Assembly: GCA_003248935.1 (NCBI GenBank)
Contig: QFQF01000030.1
Coordinates: 1-21,884 of the forward strand
Source of the DNA: Sphingobium sp.
Lineage (GTDB): Bacteria > Pseudomonadota > Alphaproteobacteria > Sphingomonadales > Sphingomonadaceae
Direction of reading: 5' to 3'
Length of the DNA: 21,884 nucleotides
The notes beneath the pieces were generated by a model. It saw only the letters and a program-made list of their open reading frames with translations, ran no database searches and had not been told where the DNA came from. Both the position numbers and the translations under genes were made by a program. Shown here piece by piece: positions 13,876-21,787 of this stretch (its first letter is position 1; every line of letters begins with the position of its first letter).

Positions 13876-14859
13876 ATGAAAAAGAAGGATGGTCGACCAC
13901 CCCTCAGCCTGTCGGCCTGGAGGGCGCTTCAGGCGCAGAGCGAACTTGTGGCTCGCTTTCCCGCCGTGGCGATGTTGATCGATACCTTGGCCGGGAACGT
14001 CGATCCCGATCATGTGGAGACTGCGTTGGCCAATGCCATCGACAGTGTGAAAGCCGCGCGGGGTCGAAGTCGCGAGCCTTTGACGGCCTCCGCCTCGCTC
14101 GAGGAGCGCCAGTTATATGCCGCAGCGGAGGTTCAGCGAATCGCGCAGGATCGTCACACGCTGGCGAAGCTGGCTGTGACGGTGAACGCGGAACTCGATG
14201 GCGCCACTTCGGATCTGGCGGACGCCGAAATCCGGCTGCGCCGCGTTATGCTGGAAGGGGATCCGGCAAGTCGCTACGAACGCGATCTCGTCAGGAAACT
14301 GCGCGCCGCCGGCGTGACCGACAGGCTGGCGCGCGAAATCAACGCCGCCCACGTGACCCGCATCAAGGAAGCGCTGGATGTTGCGCCTGCGCCCCGTGCG
14401 CTGAAGCCTCGCCCTGTGCGTCGGAAGGCGGAGGTTGCGTTGGCCTGGACCGGCGACAATCAATGGGCCTCGGTCCTGGAGGCGGCGGCCGAGCATTTCC
14501 GGTTCGATCGACGACCCATGACGTCAGGTGCGGTGGACATCACTGCGTTGCGGCAATGCGGCCTTCCTCCCGATACCGACCTCGCCGCATTTGGCGACCC
14601 GCATCTGATCGGTCGGTTCGAGGCTGCTCCCGATGCACGGGCGCGGGCACGAGCCTGTTGGGATATCTGCGCGAAGTGGATTGCCGACAACGTCGTCGAT
14701 GACATCGGCTCAGGCGTTGCCATCATGCGCGAGCGTGCTTGGACCTTTTTGTTTGGCGTCCAGCACGGGTTTGCGCGCGAGATCAGAAAACTAGATCGCG
14801 TGACGTTCCCGTCCCCATGGATGCTGAACGAATATGTGGTCGCGCAGCCGCGTGGCTAG
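13876..14859 (+). CDS. Hypothetical protein, 327 aa
   Basis: This soluble, largely helical protein has a basic start (MKKKDGRPPLS) and a central basic linker around residue 180 (ALKPRPVRRKAE) that separates two domains. The N-terminal half (AAEVQRIAQDRHTLAKLAVT) looks like a long helical bundle. The C-terminal half is richer in Trp and Asp (ACWDICAKWIADNVVDDIGS). I recognise no family. It is divergent from the TraK-like gene and 60 bases before the helicase gene, so it could belong to either module. The ATG at 13876 is preferred; a GTG (13873) and a TTG (13864) just upstream are alternatives, and none has a strong ribosome site. Confidence 0.7.
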   Translation: MKKKDGRPPLSLSAWRALQAQSELVARFPAVAMLIDTLAGNVDPDHVETALANAIDSVKAARGRSREPLTASASLEERQLYAAAEVQRIAQDRHTLAKLAVTVNAELDGATSDLADAEIRLRRVMLEGDPASRYERDLVRKLRAAGVTDRLAREINAAHVTRIKEALDVAPAPRALKPRPVRRKAEVALAWTGDNQWASVLEAAAEHFRFDRRPMTSGAVDITALRQCGLPPDTDLAAFGDPHLIGRFEAAPDARARARACWDICAKWIADNVVDDIGSGVAIMRERAWTFLFGVQHGFAREIRKLDRVTFPSPWMLNEYVVAQPRG

Positions 14860-14919
14860 GACGCGCTGGCATTTGAAGTCTTCACTTGCATCGACAGGAC
14901 AACGACATATCCCGATATC

Positions 14920-17900
14920 ATGCTGCGTCTTGAACAACTGACGCCCGGCGCTCGCGTCGTGGGCGTGAATGGCAACGAAACCGTTGAGGTCATCGCGTCC
15001 GAATGGTTCGGTGATCAGGCGGTGAACCTTACGTATCGTGGCGCGGCCGGGCCGGGATCACGCATTCTATACCGCGACGATGAAGCGTCGCTGGAGGCCG
15101 CGTCCGCCGGCCGCGCTTTCAGCTTCACCGGCGACGGTGAGTCATTTCGTCTGGCGTCAGAAGCGCAGCGAATTCGGCTCGCGCACCTGTTCGATCCGTA
15201 TCTCGCTCTGGAGACATCGCGGATCCAGGCTCTCCCGCATCAGATCACCGCCGTTTATGGCGAGATGTTGCCACGCCAGCCGCTCCGCTTCCTGCTCGCC
15301 GACGATCCCGGTGCCGGCAAGACCGTCATGGCCGGGCTGCTGATCAAGGAGTTACTGATCCGCGGCGACCTCGAACGGTGCCTGATCATAGCGCCCGGCA
15401 GTCTCGTCGAACAATGGCAGGACGAGCTGAGCGAAAAGTTTGACCTCGGCTTCGACATCCTGACCCGCGACCAGATCGAGGGCTCGCGCAGCGGCAATCC
15501 CTTCACCGAGCATGATCGCATGATCATGCGGCTCGACATGGCATCGCGGTCCGATGACCTGAAGGCCAAGCTGGAAGCCGCGCCGGAGTGGGATCTCGTG
15601 ATCTGTGACGAAGCGCACAGGATGTCGGCAAGCCTGTTCGGCAACGAAGTGAAGTTCACGAAGCGATACCAGCTTGGTCAGTTGGTCGGGACGCGTGCCC
15701 GGCATCTGCTGTTGATGTCAGCCACGCCACACAACGGCAAGGATGCCGACTTCCAGCTGTTCATGGCGCTGCTCGATGCCGACCGGTTCGAGGGACGCAA
15801 CCGCGAGGGCGGGCGCAAGGCCGACGCCTCCGACATGATGCGGCGCCTGACCAAGGAGGAGCTGCGCAAATTCGACGGCTCCCCGCTGTTCCCGGAACGC
15901 CGCGCCTACACCGTGCAATATGCGCTGTCGCCGCTGGAAGCCGAACTCTACGCGGGCGTCACCCGCTATGTTCGCGAGGAGATGAACCGGGCCGACCGCC
16001 TTGCCGATGACGGCCGGCGCCGGAATTCGGTCGGCTTTGCGTTGCAGATCCTCCAGCGGCGACTCGCGTCGTCTCCGGCCGCCATATACCAGAGCTTGCG
16101 CCGCCGCCGCGAACGGCTGGAAGCCCGGCTGGCCGAAGAGCGACTGATCGCCCGTGGCGACGGCGCCCTGATAGCCCAGAAGACCGCGCCTACGAGCTAT
16201 GACGATGACGATATCGACGAGATGGGCGGCCTCGAACTCGAAGACGCCGAGCAGACCGTCGTCGATCAGGCCACGGCCGCGCAGACCATCGCGGAGCTTG
16301 AAACCGAAATCCTGGGGTTGCGTGACCTCGAGCATCTTGCCGACCGCCTGCTGAGATCGGGCGAGGACGCGAAGTGGGCGCAGCTACGCACCATCCTCGA
16401 CCAGCCGCCGATGGTCGACGAGGCGACGGGGACGCGGCGCAAGCTGCTGATCTTCACCGAGCCGAAGGACACGCTGAACTATCTGGCCGATCGTATCGCC
16501 CAGCGGATCGGCCGGCCGGAAGCGGTTGCTGTCATCCATGGCGGTGTGCCGCGTGAGCGTCGGCGGGCCATCATTGCTGCGTTCAACGACGATCCCGATC
16601 TGCGCGTGCTGATCGCCAACGATGCAGCCGGCGAAGGTGTAAACCTGCAGCGTGGCGCGCATCTGATGGTAAATTACGATCTGCCATGGAACCCGAACCG
16701 CCTCGAACAGCGCTTCGGTCGCATCCACCGCATCGGCCAGACCGAGGTGTGCCATCTCTGGAACCTGGTCGCGGGCGAGACGCGCGAAGGCGAAGTCTAT
16801 GTCCGTCTGCTCGAAAAGATCGAGGAGGCCCGCAAGGCGCTCGGCGGCCGTGTCTATGATGTGCTGGGCGAGCTTTTCGAAGGGCGCCCTCTGCGCGAAC
16901 TGCTGATGGACGCCGTGCGCTATGGCGAGCAGCCGGACGTGAAGGCTCGGCTGTTCACCGCGGTCGATGGCGCCGTGGACGTGCAGGCGATCGAAGCGCT
17001 GGTCGCCCAGCGCAAGCTGACGACAGAGGGCATGGATCCGGCGAAGGTTGCCGCGATCCGGGAGACGATGGAGCGCGCCGAGGTTCGCCGCCTGCAGCCG
17101 CGCTATATCCGTTCGTTCTTCGAGGCCGCGTTCGAGCGGCTCGGGGGGCAGATGCGCCGCCGTGAGGCGGGCCGGCACGAGATCGTGCGGGTGCCGGCTG
17201 CATTGCGCGAACGTGATCGGATCGCGGGCCGCGGCGACCCGGTCCTCCCCCGATACGAGCGTATTTGCTTCGAGAAGGAAAATGTTGAGGGGCAGCCGCG
17301 CGCTGCCATTCTGGCCCCGGGCCATCCTTTGCTCGACGCGACTGTCGCCGTCACGCTCGATCGTGCCGGAGATGTCATGCGACAGGGCGCGATTCTTGTC
17401 GACGAAACCGGCAGAGATGTCGAAGCGCCGCACATCCTCGTCATGCTGGAACATGCCGTGCGGGATGGACGAGTTACCCGTGAAGGACACGGCCGGGTCA
17501 TCTCGCATCGCCTGCAGTTCGTGGCGATCCACCCCGATGGTCGCATTACCGATGCGGGGCCGGCGCCCTATCTCGACGCACGCGCGCTGCGCGATGACGA
17601 GCATGCAGCGGCGATGAAGCTGCTTGCCGATCCGTGGCTGTCCGAAGACGTAGAGAAGCGCGCCATCGGCTATGCGATCGCGTCACTGGTGCCTGAGCAT
17701 CTGAACGAGGTGCGGACGCGTCGCCTGGGTGAAATCGAGCGGGTCGCGACTGAGGTGCGTGCGCGCCTCACTGCCGCAATTTCGTGGTGGGATGGCCGTG
17801 CCGAAGAACTGCGGTTGCAGGAAGCGGCCGGCAAGCAGCAACGGCTGAACTCAGCCAACGCGGCCTCGACCGCCGAACGGTTGGCTGACCGCCTGCGCAT

Positions 17901-18438
17901 TCGCATGGCCGAACTGGATGCCGAGCGAGCCATCGCCCCCTTGCCGCCGACTGTGAAGGGCGCTGCGCTCATCATTCCGGCGCGTCTGCTGCGTCCGCCT
18001 GAAGCCAATGGCAACGCGACGAGCTTCGTCGCCGAGGATCCGTTCGATCGTCGCCAGTGCGAACTGGCGGCGATGGAAGCTGTCATGGCCGCCGAGCGCG
18101 CAGCCGGGCGCGTGCCCATCGACGTGTCCGCCGCCAAGGTCGGCTATGATATCGAAAGCCGTGACCCCGCCACCGGCGAGCCACGCTTTATCGAGGTGAA
18201 GGGGCGCCACGATGATGCCGAGGTCGTCATCGTCACGCGCAACGAAATCCTGACCGCCCTCAACGCCGGCGACCGCTTCTGGCTCGCGCTAGTGCGCGTA
18301 ACCAAGGGCTTTGCGGGCGAGCCGACCTATATCCCGCAGCCCTTCCGTCGGGAGCCAGATTTCGGATCGACCGCGGTGGTGTATTCCATTGATGAGTTAA
18401 TGGCAGGCCCACGCAAGGAAACTGCCAGCGGGGCATAG
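14920..18438 (+). CDS. SNF2-type helicase with C-terminal DUF3883 (PD-(D/E)xK-like) domain
   Basis: This 1172-aa superfamily 2 ATPase is probably a DNA translocase of a defence or restriction system. It has Walker A DDPGAGKT (128-135), the DEAH box CDEAH (229-233), motif III MSATPHNG (about 266-273), and motif VI QRFGRIHRIGQ (597-607). A long central helical region follows. The C-terminus is a DUF3883 domain with the PD-(D/E)xK pattern, Asp1077 in YDIES and Glu1092-Val-Lys1094 in FIEVKGR, so a nuclease site looks possible. DISARM's DrmD is also SNF2-type, but no other DISARM gene is seen; proteins of this architecture also occur beside DUF1156 methyltransferases, and one is interrupted at 21788. 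The start has only a weak ribosome site. Confidence 0.9.
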   Translation: MLRLEQLTPGARVVGVNGNETVEVIASEWFGDQAVNLTYRGAAGPGSRILYRDDEASLEAASAGRAFSFTGDGESFRLASEAQRIRLAHLFDPYLALETSRIQALPHQITAVYGEMLPRQPLRFLLADDPGAGKTVMAGLLIKELLIRGDLERCLIIAPGSLVEQWQDELSEKFDLGFDILTRDQIEGSRSGNPFTEHDRMIMRLDMASRSDDLKAKLEAAPEWDLVICDEAHRMSASLFGNEVKFTKRYQLGQLVGTRARHLLLMSATPHNGKDADFQLFMALLDADRFEGRNREGGRKADASDMMRRLTKEELRKFDGSPLFPERRAYTVQYALSPLEAELYAGVTRYVREEMNRADRLADDGRRRNSVGFALQILQRRLASSPAAIYQSLRRRRERLEARLAEERLIARGDGALIAQKTAPTSYDDDDIDEMGGLELEDAEQTVVDQATAAQTIAELETEILGLRDLEHLADRLLRSGEDAKWAQLRTILDQPPMVDEATGTRRKLLIFTEPKDTLNYLADRIAQRIGRPEAVAVIHGGVPRERRRAIIAAFNDDPDLRVLIANDAAGEGVNLQRGAHLMVNYDLPWNPNRLEQRFGRIHRIGQTEVCHLWNLVAGETREGEVYVRLLEKIEEARKALGGRVYDVLGELFEGRPLRELLMDAVRYGEQPDVKARLFTAVDGAVDVQAIEALVAQRKLTTEGMDPAKVAAIRETMERAEVRRLQPRYIRSFFEAAFERLGGQMRRREAGRHEIVRVPAALRERDRIAGRGDPVLPRYERICFEKENVEGQPRAAILAPGHPLLDATVAVTLDRAGDVMRQGAILVDETGRDVEAPHILVMLEHAVRDGRVTREGHGRVISHRLQFVAIHPDGRITDAGPAPYLDARALRDDEHAAAMKLLADPWLSEDVEKRAIGYAIASLVPEHLNEVRTRRLGEIERVATEVRARLTAAISWWDGRAEELRLQEAAGKQQRLNSANAASTAERLADRLRIRMAELDAERAIAPLPPTVKGAALIIPARLLRPPEANGNATSFVAEDPFDRRQCELAAMEAVMAAERAAGRVPIDVSAAKVGYDIESRDPATGEPRFIEVKGRHDDAEVVIVTRNEILTALNAGDRFWLALVRVTKGFAGEPTYIPQPFRREPDFGSTAVVYSIDELMAGPRKETASGA

Positions 18439-18655
18439 GCTTGACGGTGCCGCAGCTCGCACCGATATCGGATTTGTCCCCGCCCCAAGGGCGATGCATA
18501 ATGTCGTTCGGCGTGGCGCGACACGCAGACTGAGATGCGGGATGGCAGGCTTGGCTAAGCCGGAGGCAGAGTGCTCGGACAGCGCGACGCCAGCCTATTA
18601 AGGCAGAACCGGAGTGACCAGCCAAGGGTCTCTTCTCTCAAAGAAGGGAGCCACT

Positions 18656-18955
18656 ATGGAAATGAATGCAAGGCAGCTCGCCGCTTACCACAACATCCTG
18701 GAGCAGACCGTCGACGATGCCACTGAAACGTCGAGAACGCTCGGCGCGATTCTTTTGAACAGTTATAATGAAAATCTGCCGGGGACCGACTTTCGTGTCG
18801 GACGCTTCCGTAACTTTGACGCGACCAATCGCGGGGACGTGCTGATCTATCTCGAGTGGCTCGGTTCCGCTCCGGGCCTGTATCCGCCGTCCGACGACAT
18901 GGACAATCTGAAGCGGATCTGGGCTGAGCGAGGGTGGTTCGACAAAATTCGCTGA
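18656..18955 (+). CDS. Small conserved-looking protein, 99 aa
   Basis: The ATG at 18656 follows an AAGGGAG site; an in-frame GTG at 18614 is less likely. The product, starting MEMNARQLAAYHNILEQTVD, is acidic, with a helical first half and a Pro- and Tyr-containing second half ending KRIWAERGWFDKIR. Its layout loosely recalls small proteins found on proteobacterial integrative elements (DUF7673-like), but I hold that only as a guess. A ~215-base gene-free spacer separates it from the helicase and holds a small hairpin (GGCTT-GGCT-AAGCC near 18550). Confidence 0.6.
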   Translation: MEMNARQLAAYHNILEQTVDDATETSRTLGAILLNSYNENLPGTDFRVGRFRNFDATNRGDVLIYLEWLGSAPGLYPPSDDMDNLKRIWAERGWFDKIR

Positions 18956-18960
18956 CAGGG

Positions 18961-19404
18961 TCAACTGCCGCGCGCCTCTATTCCAGCGTCGGTTATAGCT
19001 TCCGCTGCGACGTCTGCGACAGCCGCGAAGCGATAGGATGCACAGGCGGCGGCGATGGCCCTTGATGGGTGTGGGCGGGAGTAACTCCCGCCCTCAGTCC
19101 ATGATGCGCTTTTGGTCGTGCCGTCCGCATTTGCCGAAGCAACCATCTCGTCGTGTGGCATCAGATACCAGTCCGTGCCGATGGGGAAGGCAATCCAGAT
19201 GTCCCGGCCCAGATACTTGCGATCGATCGTCCACCGCCCCTTGAGCTGGACCTTACGGACGATCCCGTCACTCTCGCGATAGAGTATGAAATCGACCCCT
19301 CCGTCATAGACCGGAAGGAAAGCATTGTAACCCTGCGCGAGCGCGAGGCTGACAACAGTATTGCGGTTGATGACCTCGCGAACCTGCGAGCGATAGCGGC
19401 TCAT
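18961..19404 (-). CDS. PD-(D/E)xK-like putative nuclease (third gene of the leftward operon)
   Basis: This 147-aa protein starts at MSRYRSQVREVINRN. After a helix and the segment LALAQGYNAFLPVYDGGVDF it has VDFILY (Asp38) and KVQLKGRW (Gln53, Lys55). The spacing D-x14-Q-x-K fits the PD-(D/E)xK fold with Gln in place of Glu, as in several Holliday-resolvase and endonuclease families. The C-terminal half (IWIAFPIGTDWYLMPHDEMV) is Trp-rich and could complete the fold. An in-frame upward extension to 19596 would overlap the membrane gene and reads like antisense noise, so it is rejected. It starts five bases after the membrane-protein stop. Catalytic activity is not assured. Confidence 0.7.
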   Translation of the reverse strand: MSRYRSQVREVINRNTVVSLALAQGYNAFLPVYDGGVDFILYRESDGIVRKVQLKGRWTIDRKYLGRDIWIAFPIGTDWYLMPHDEMVASANADGTTKSASWTEGGSYSRPHPSRAIAAACASYRFAAVADVAAEAITDAGIEARGS

Positions 19405-19409
19405 TGCTT

Positions 19410-19862
19410 TTACTCGGGGGGCAGATTGGGTTCGATCTGAAAAACCATCTGTGTGATGTCGATCAAAATCAAGGCATTGAAAATCACGATCAACAGGCTC
19501 GCACCGTTCAAAAAGGAAGTCACGATCTCGCCGGCGTGGACGAGGGGTTTCACAACGTCGAGGGCGACTGTCGCAAGCAGCATGGCGATCATCCATGCTG
19601 CAGATTGCTTCAATCGGAGACGAGCTTTTGGGAATCCCCGGCGACCGGCCGCCTGCTCGATTTTATTGAGTTCCAGATGCAGGTTCGCGATCGATGCCAG
19701 AGTGATCGTGACTATCACGCCAAGGAAGCTGAGCACCTTGTCGCTCAGAAAATCCTTCATGAAGCTGTTATTGTCGCTCAGCACCCAGGGTGCGCAGACC
19801 GATAGGACGATCCAGACGCCGATCGATACGATGAACGCGCACAGGGCAACCGTTTTACTCAC
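19410..19862 (-). CDS. Four-helix integral membrane protein (second gene of the leftward operon)
   Basis: This 150-aa protein has four clear hydrophobic helices at about residues 5-28, 44-63, 87-107 and 115-141. A basic cytosolic-type loop (AAGRRGFPKARLRLKQ) lies between helices 2 and 3. It starts at GTG inside the end of the upstream gene, overlapping by eight bases, so translation is coupled. I know no named family. Small four-helix proteins paired with a soluble partner are a recurring anti-phage theme (lambda RexA/RexB, KwaA/KwaB); RexB is about this size. That is analogy only, with no sequence match shown. Confidence 0.8.
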   Translation of the reverse strand: MSKTVALCAFIVSIGVWIVLSVCAPWVLSDNNSFMKDFLSDKVLSFLGVIVTITLASIANLHLELNKIEQAAGRRGFPKARLRLKQSAAWMIAMLLATVALDVVKPLVHAGEIVTSFLNGASLLIVIFNALILIDITQMVFQIEPNLPPE

Positions 19863-20688
19863 GCCCCAAAATCCTGCCGACTAGAGACGCAAGACGCACC
19901 AACGTCGGTCGCGTATCCTCCTCGGCAGGCTCGTCGAGCTTGCTGCTGGCGTTCGTTCGCGACGAATCAAACCGTTTCCCCGATTTCGTCCGCGCCTTGA
20001 TGGTGCCGCAGCCCTGAACGGCATAATCGACCGCTTCCCGCGTTCGGTCGGTGTCGGTTTCGAGCCCTTCATTGCTCTGCAATCCGATCGTGACCTTTTC
20101 GGCATTCTCTTTTTGCCGGAAGGCGCGCAGTTCCTCGGACAGATCGTCGGTGCCGCCGAACATGTTCGGTGCGACGAACTCGAAGGTGAGCCGCGTGATC
20201 ATCCCCTTGTTCTGCTCGGCGAAATGCCAAAACGATTCCGCATTGATGATGGCTGCGACCTCCACGGCATAAGCGGTGTGCGGGTAGGTCTCGTTGATTG
20301 CATCGACCAGGCCGCTGATCAGCCCCTTGGCCTTCCCGACCCTGTTATTCACCTCGACGGCCACCTTCTGCCCATCGTCATGGTGCTTCGGATCGACAAC
20401 GATCGTTACTGCCCGCCAGCCGGCATGTATGGTTTCCTTGAAACCTTCATCTGGGGACGTGTTTTCTTCCGTGCTTAATGCTCGGCCGATGCGCCCCATC
20501 ACCACATCAGATCGCGATTGCGGATCCTCGGGGACATAATGAAACTCGGTTCCGTAAAACGAGAAAGTGCGCTTCTCGCCGAATATTTTCCGAAGATATT
20601 CTTCGCGCGTCGGGTCTGGACCTTCGAAAGCGTCGCGTTGCTGACGCAGCAAAAGAGATAATCGGAAAAGATCGAATCGTTCGGCCAC
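19855..20688 (-). CDS. Soluble protein of unknown family (first gene of the leftward operon)
   Basis: This 277-aa protein starts at a GTG with a strong AAGGGGAAG site. It has no membrane helix. The body alternates beta-like and helical segments. A distinctive block at residues 149-210 (NAESFWHFAEQNKGMITRLT, EFVAPNMFGG, ENAEKVTIGLQSNEG) looks conserved and family-defining, and a glycine-containing basic stretch (YAVQGCGTIKARTKSGKRFD) follows. The charged C-terminal ~35 residues are probably flexible. I cannot name the family; the block looks familiar from uncharacterised proteins in defence islands, but I cannot confirm that. A sensor or regulator of the membrane protein is a reasonable guess. 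Confidence 0.75.
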   Translation of the reverse strand: MAERFDLFRLSLLLRQQRDAFEGPDPTREEYLRKIFGEKRTFSFYGTEFHYVPEDPQSRSDVVMGRIGRALSTEENTSPDEGFKETIHAGWRAVTIVVDPKHHDDGQKVAVEVNNRVGKAKGLISGLVDAINETYPHTAYAVEVAAIINAESFWHFAEQNKGMITRLTFEFVAPNMFGGTDDLSEELRAFRQKENAEKVTIGLQSNEGLETDTDRTREAVDYAVQGCGTIKARTKSGKRFDSSRTNASSKLDEPAEEDTRPTLVRLASLVGRILGRE

Positions 20689-20798
20689 ACGCTTCCCCTT
20701 GCGGTAACTTCAACATCGTGGCGGCGCGGCAAGGTGAAGGCAAGCACAAGGGCAGATGCATAAATTCCGCCATCAGCCGAAAAAGCCATTGGTTTTTG

Positions 20799-20825
20799 CC
20801 GCAACCCGTCTCTAGCTCGTTGCGG
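20799..20825 (+). promoter_or_regulatory. Hairpin just upstream of the ASCH-gene ribosome site
   Basis: CCGCAAC (20799-20805) pairs with GTTGCGG (20819-20825) across a 13-base loop. The AAGGAG ribosome site begins at 20829, a few bases after the stem. It could limit ribosome access or bind a protein. The rest of the 20689-20840 divergent spacer holds no other structure that I can support. Confidence 0.4.
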
Positions 20826-20840
20826 GCAAGGAGACGAATC

Positions 20841-21653
20841 ATGCCCACACAAGCCCTGATCATCGACGAACCGTGGATCGGCCTCATCATGGCTGGCCAG
20901 AAAACGTGGGAGATGCGCTCCCGCGCCACCGCGAAGCGGGGCCCCGTGGCGCTAGTCCGCAAGGGAAGCGGTCAGATCGTGGCGATCGCGCACATCGCCG
21001 ATTGCCTGGCGCCGCTGTCGGCGACCGGGATGGCTGGCACCTTCGATCGGCATTGCATCCCGCAAGCCATGGTTGAGGGAGGCGGCTACAAGTGGTTCAC
21101 GCCGTGGGTGCTGGCGGACGTGCAGGTGCTCGACGCGCCGGTCGGTTATCGCCATCCATCTGGCGCGGTAACGTGGGTGGACCTCGCGCCCGAGGTGCAA
21201 ACGCAATTGAAGAACGTGGCCGCCCGGCATGTGCCATTGGTCGCAGAGGCGCCACGCCCAGCGGGGCCGAGGATCGAACCTGCTCGGCGGGCCGCTGCAG
21301 AGCCGGCTAGCCACACGCCGGCGCCAAGCACCGTAGCGAACGGCATCCGCATCCCGCTGTCCGGCGGCAACCTGCGCAATGGCCATTTCTCGCTCCGGAC
21401 GGCCCGGCACATCCTGCCCGAAGACAGCATCGGTGGCGGCAATCGCGACGAGGCGGGCAAGCCGATCATCGTGTCGTTCCAGCCGAGCAGCTCGATCGAG
21501 ACCGACATCGCCGGCGACAAGATGATCCTGCGCGAGCGCGGCGCGATCCGCGCCTTCTTCGCCGCCACCAGCGCACAGGAAGGCGACGCGGTCCTGCTAC
21601 GCCGCACGGGGGAGCGCGCCTTCTCGGTCCGCCTGGCACGATCCACCGATTGA
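20841..21653 (+). CDS. ASCH-domain protein with C-terminal DNA-binding-like domain
   Basis: This 270-aa protein starts at MPTQALIIDEPWIGLIMAGQ after AAGGAGACGAATC. The first ~130 residues form an ASCH (PUA-related) domain with the family motif GQKTWEMR (G-x-K-x-x-E-x-R, residues 19-26), expected to bind RNA or modified nucleotides. A Pro- and Ala-rich linker (~140-170) leads to a C-terminal domain with IPLSGGNLRNGHFSLR, IETDIAGDKMILRERGA and VLLRRTGERAFSVRL. I recognise this as a small domain often attached to HNH or restriction proteins, likely a B3-like fold. The DUF1156 gene starts ~60 bases downstream, so the two are likely an operon. A longer start at 20478 is rejected because it is antisense to the neighbouring gene. 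Confidence 0.8.
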   Translation: MPTQALIIDEPWIGLIMAGQKTWEMRSRATAKRGPVALVRKGSGQIVAIAHIADCLAPLSATGMAGTFDRHCIPQAMVEGGGYKWFTPWVLADVQVLDAPVGYRHPSGAVTWVDLAPEVQTQLKNVAARHVPLVAEAPRPAGPRIEPARRAAAEPASHTPAPSTVANGIRIPLSGGNLRNGHFSLRTARHILPEDSIGGGNRDEAGKPIIVSFQPSSSIETDIAGDKMILRERGAIRAFFAATSAQEGDAVLLRRTGERAFSVRLARSTD

Positions 21654-21716
21654 TGTGCCAATGCGGGTGACGAAACGGGGCCGCCTCGTTACCTATGGAG
21701 GGGAACAGAATCGAAG

Positions 21717-21787
21717 GTGGGATCAGAAGTTTTGGCGTATCGGAAGAAGTTGATTGAAGTGTCGTTGCCGCTGGACGCCATCAATGG
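21717..21787 (+). pseudogene. 5' end of a DUF1156-type DNA methyltransferase gene, cut by an IS element
   Basis: From GTG 21717 the frame reads VGSEVLAYRKKLIEVSLPLD then AIN. The segment KKLIEVSLPLDAIN is the hallmark N-terminus of DUF1156-containing adenine-type DNA methyltransferases, where it is normally followed by AA-x-REKSIRHGHPSTLH. Here the frame runs straight into an IS256-family end and stops at 21876-21878. The rest of the gene, if still present, lies beyond the IS. A GGAGGGG site lies 13 bases before the GTG, so the exact start is unsure. Confidence 0.75.

Noticed and set aside
16384..17604. Long leftward open frame of 406 codons
   Set aside because: It is antisense to the middle of the SNF2 helicase, whose motifs and homology-like sequence are clear; the frame is Arg/His/Ala-rich without domain features, typical of high-GC shadows.
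14920..18438. DISARM system
   Set aside because: Only the SNF2 component type is present; no DrmA, DrmB, DrmC or DrmMI-like gene is seen in the window.
19405..19596. N-terminal extension of the small nuclease-like gene
   Set aside because: The extension overlaps the membrane-protein gene on the same strand in another frame and is a string of Arg/Asp/His residues; the ATG at 19404 gives sensible protein.
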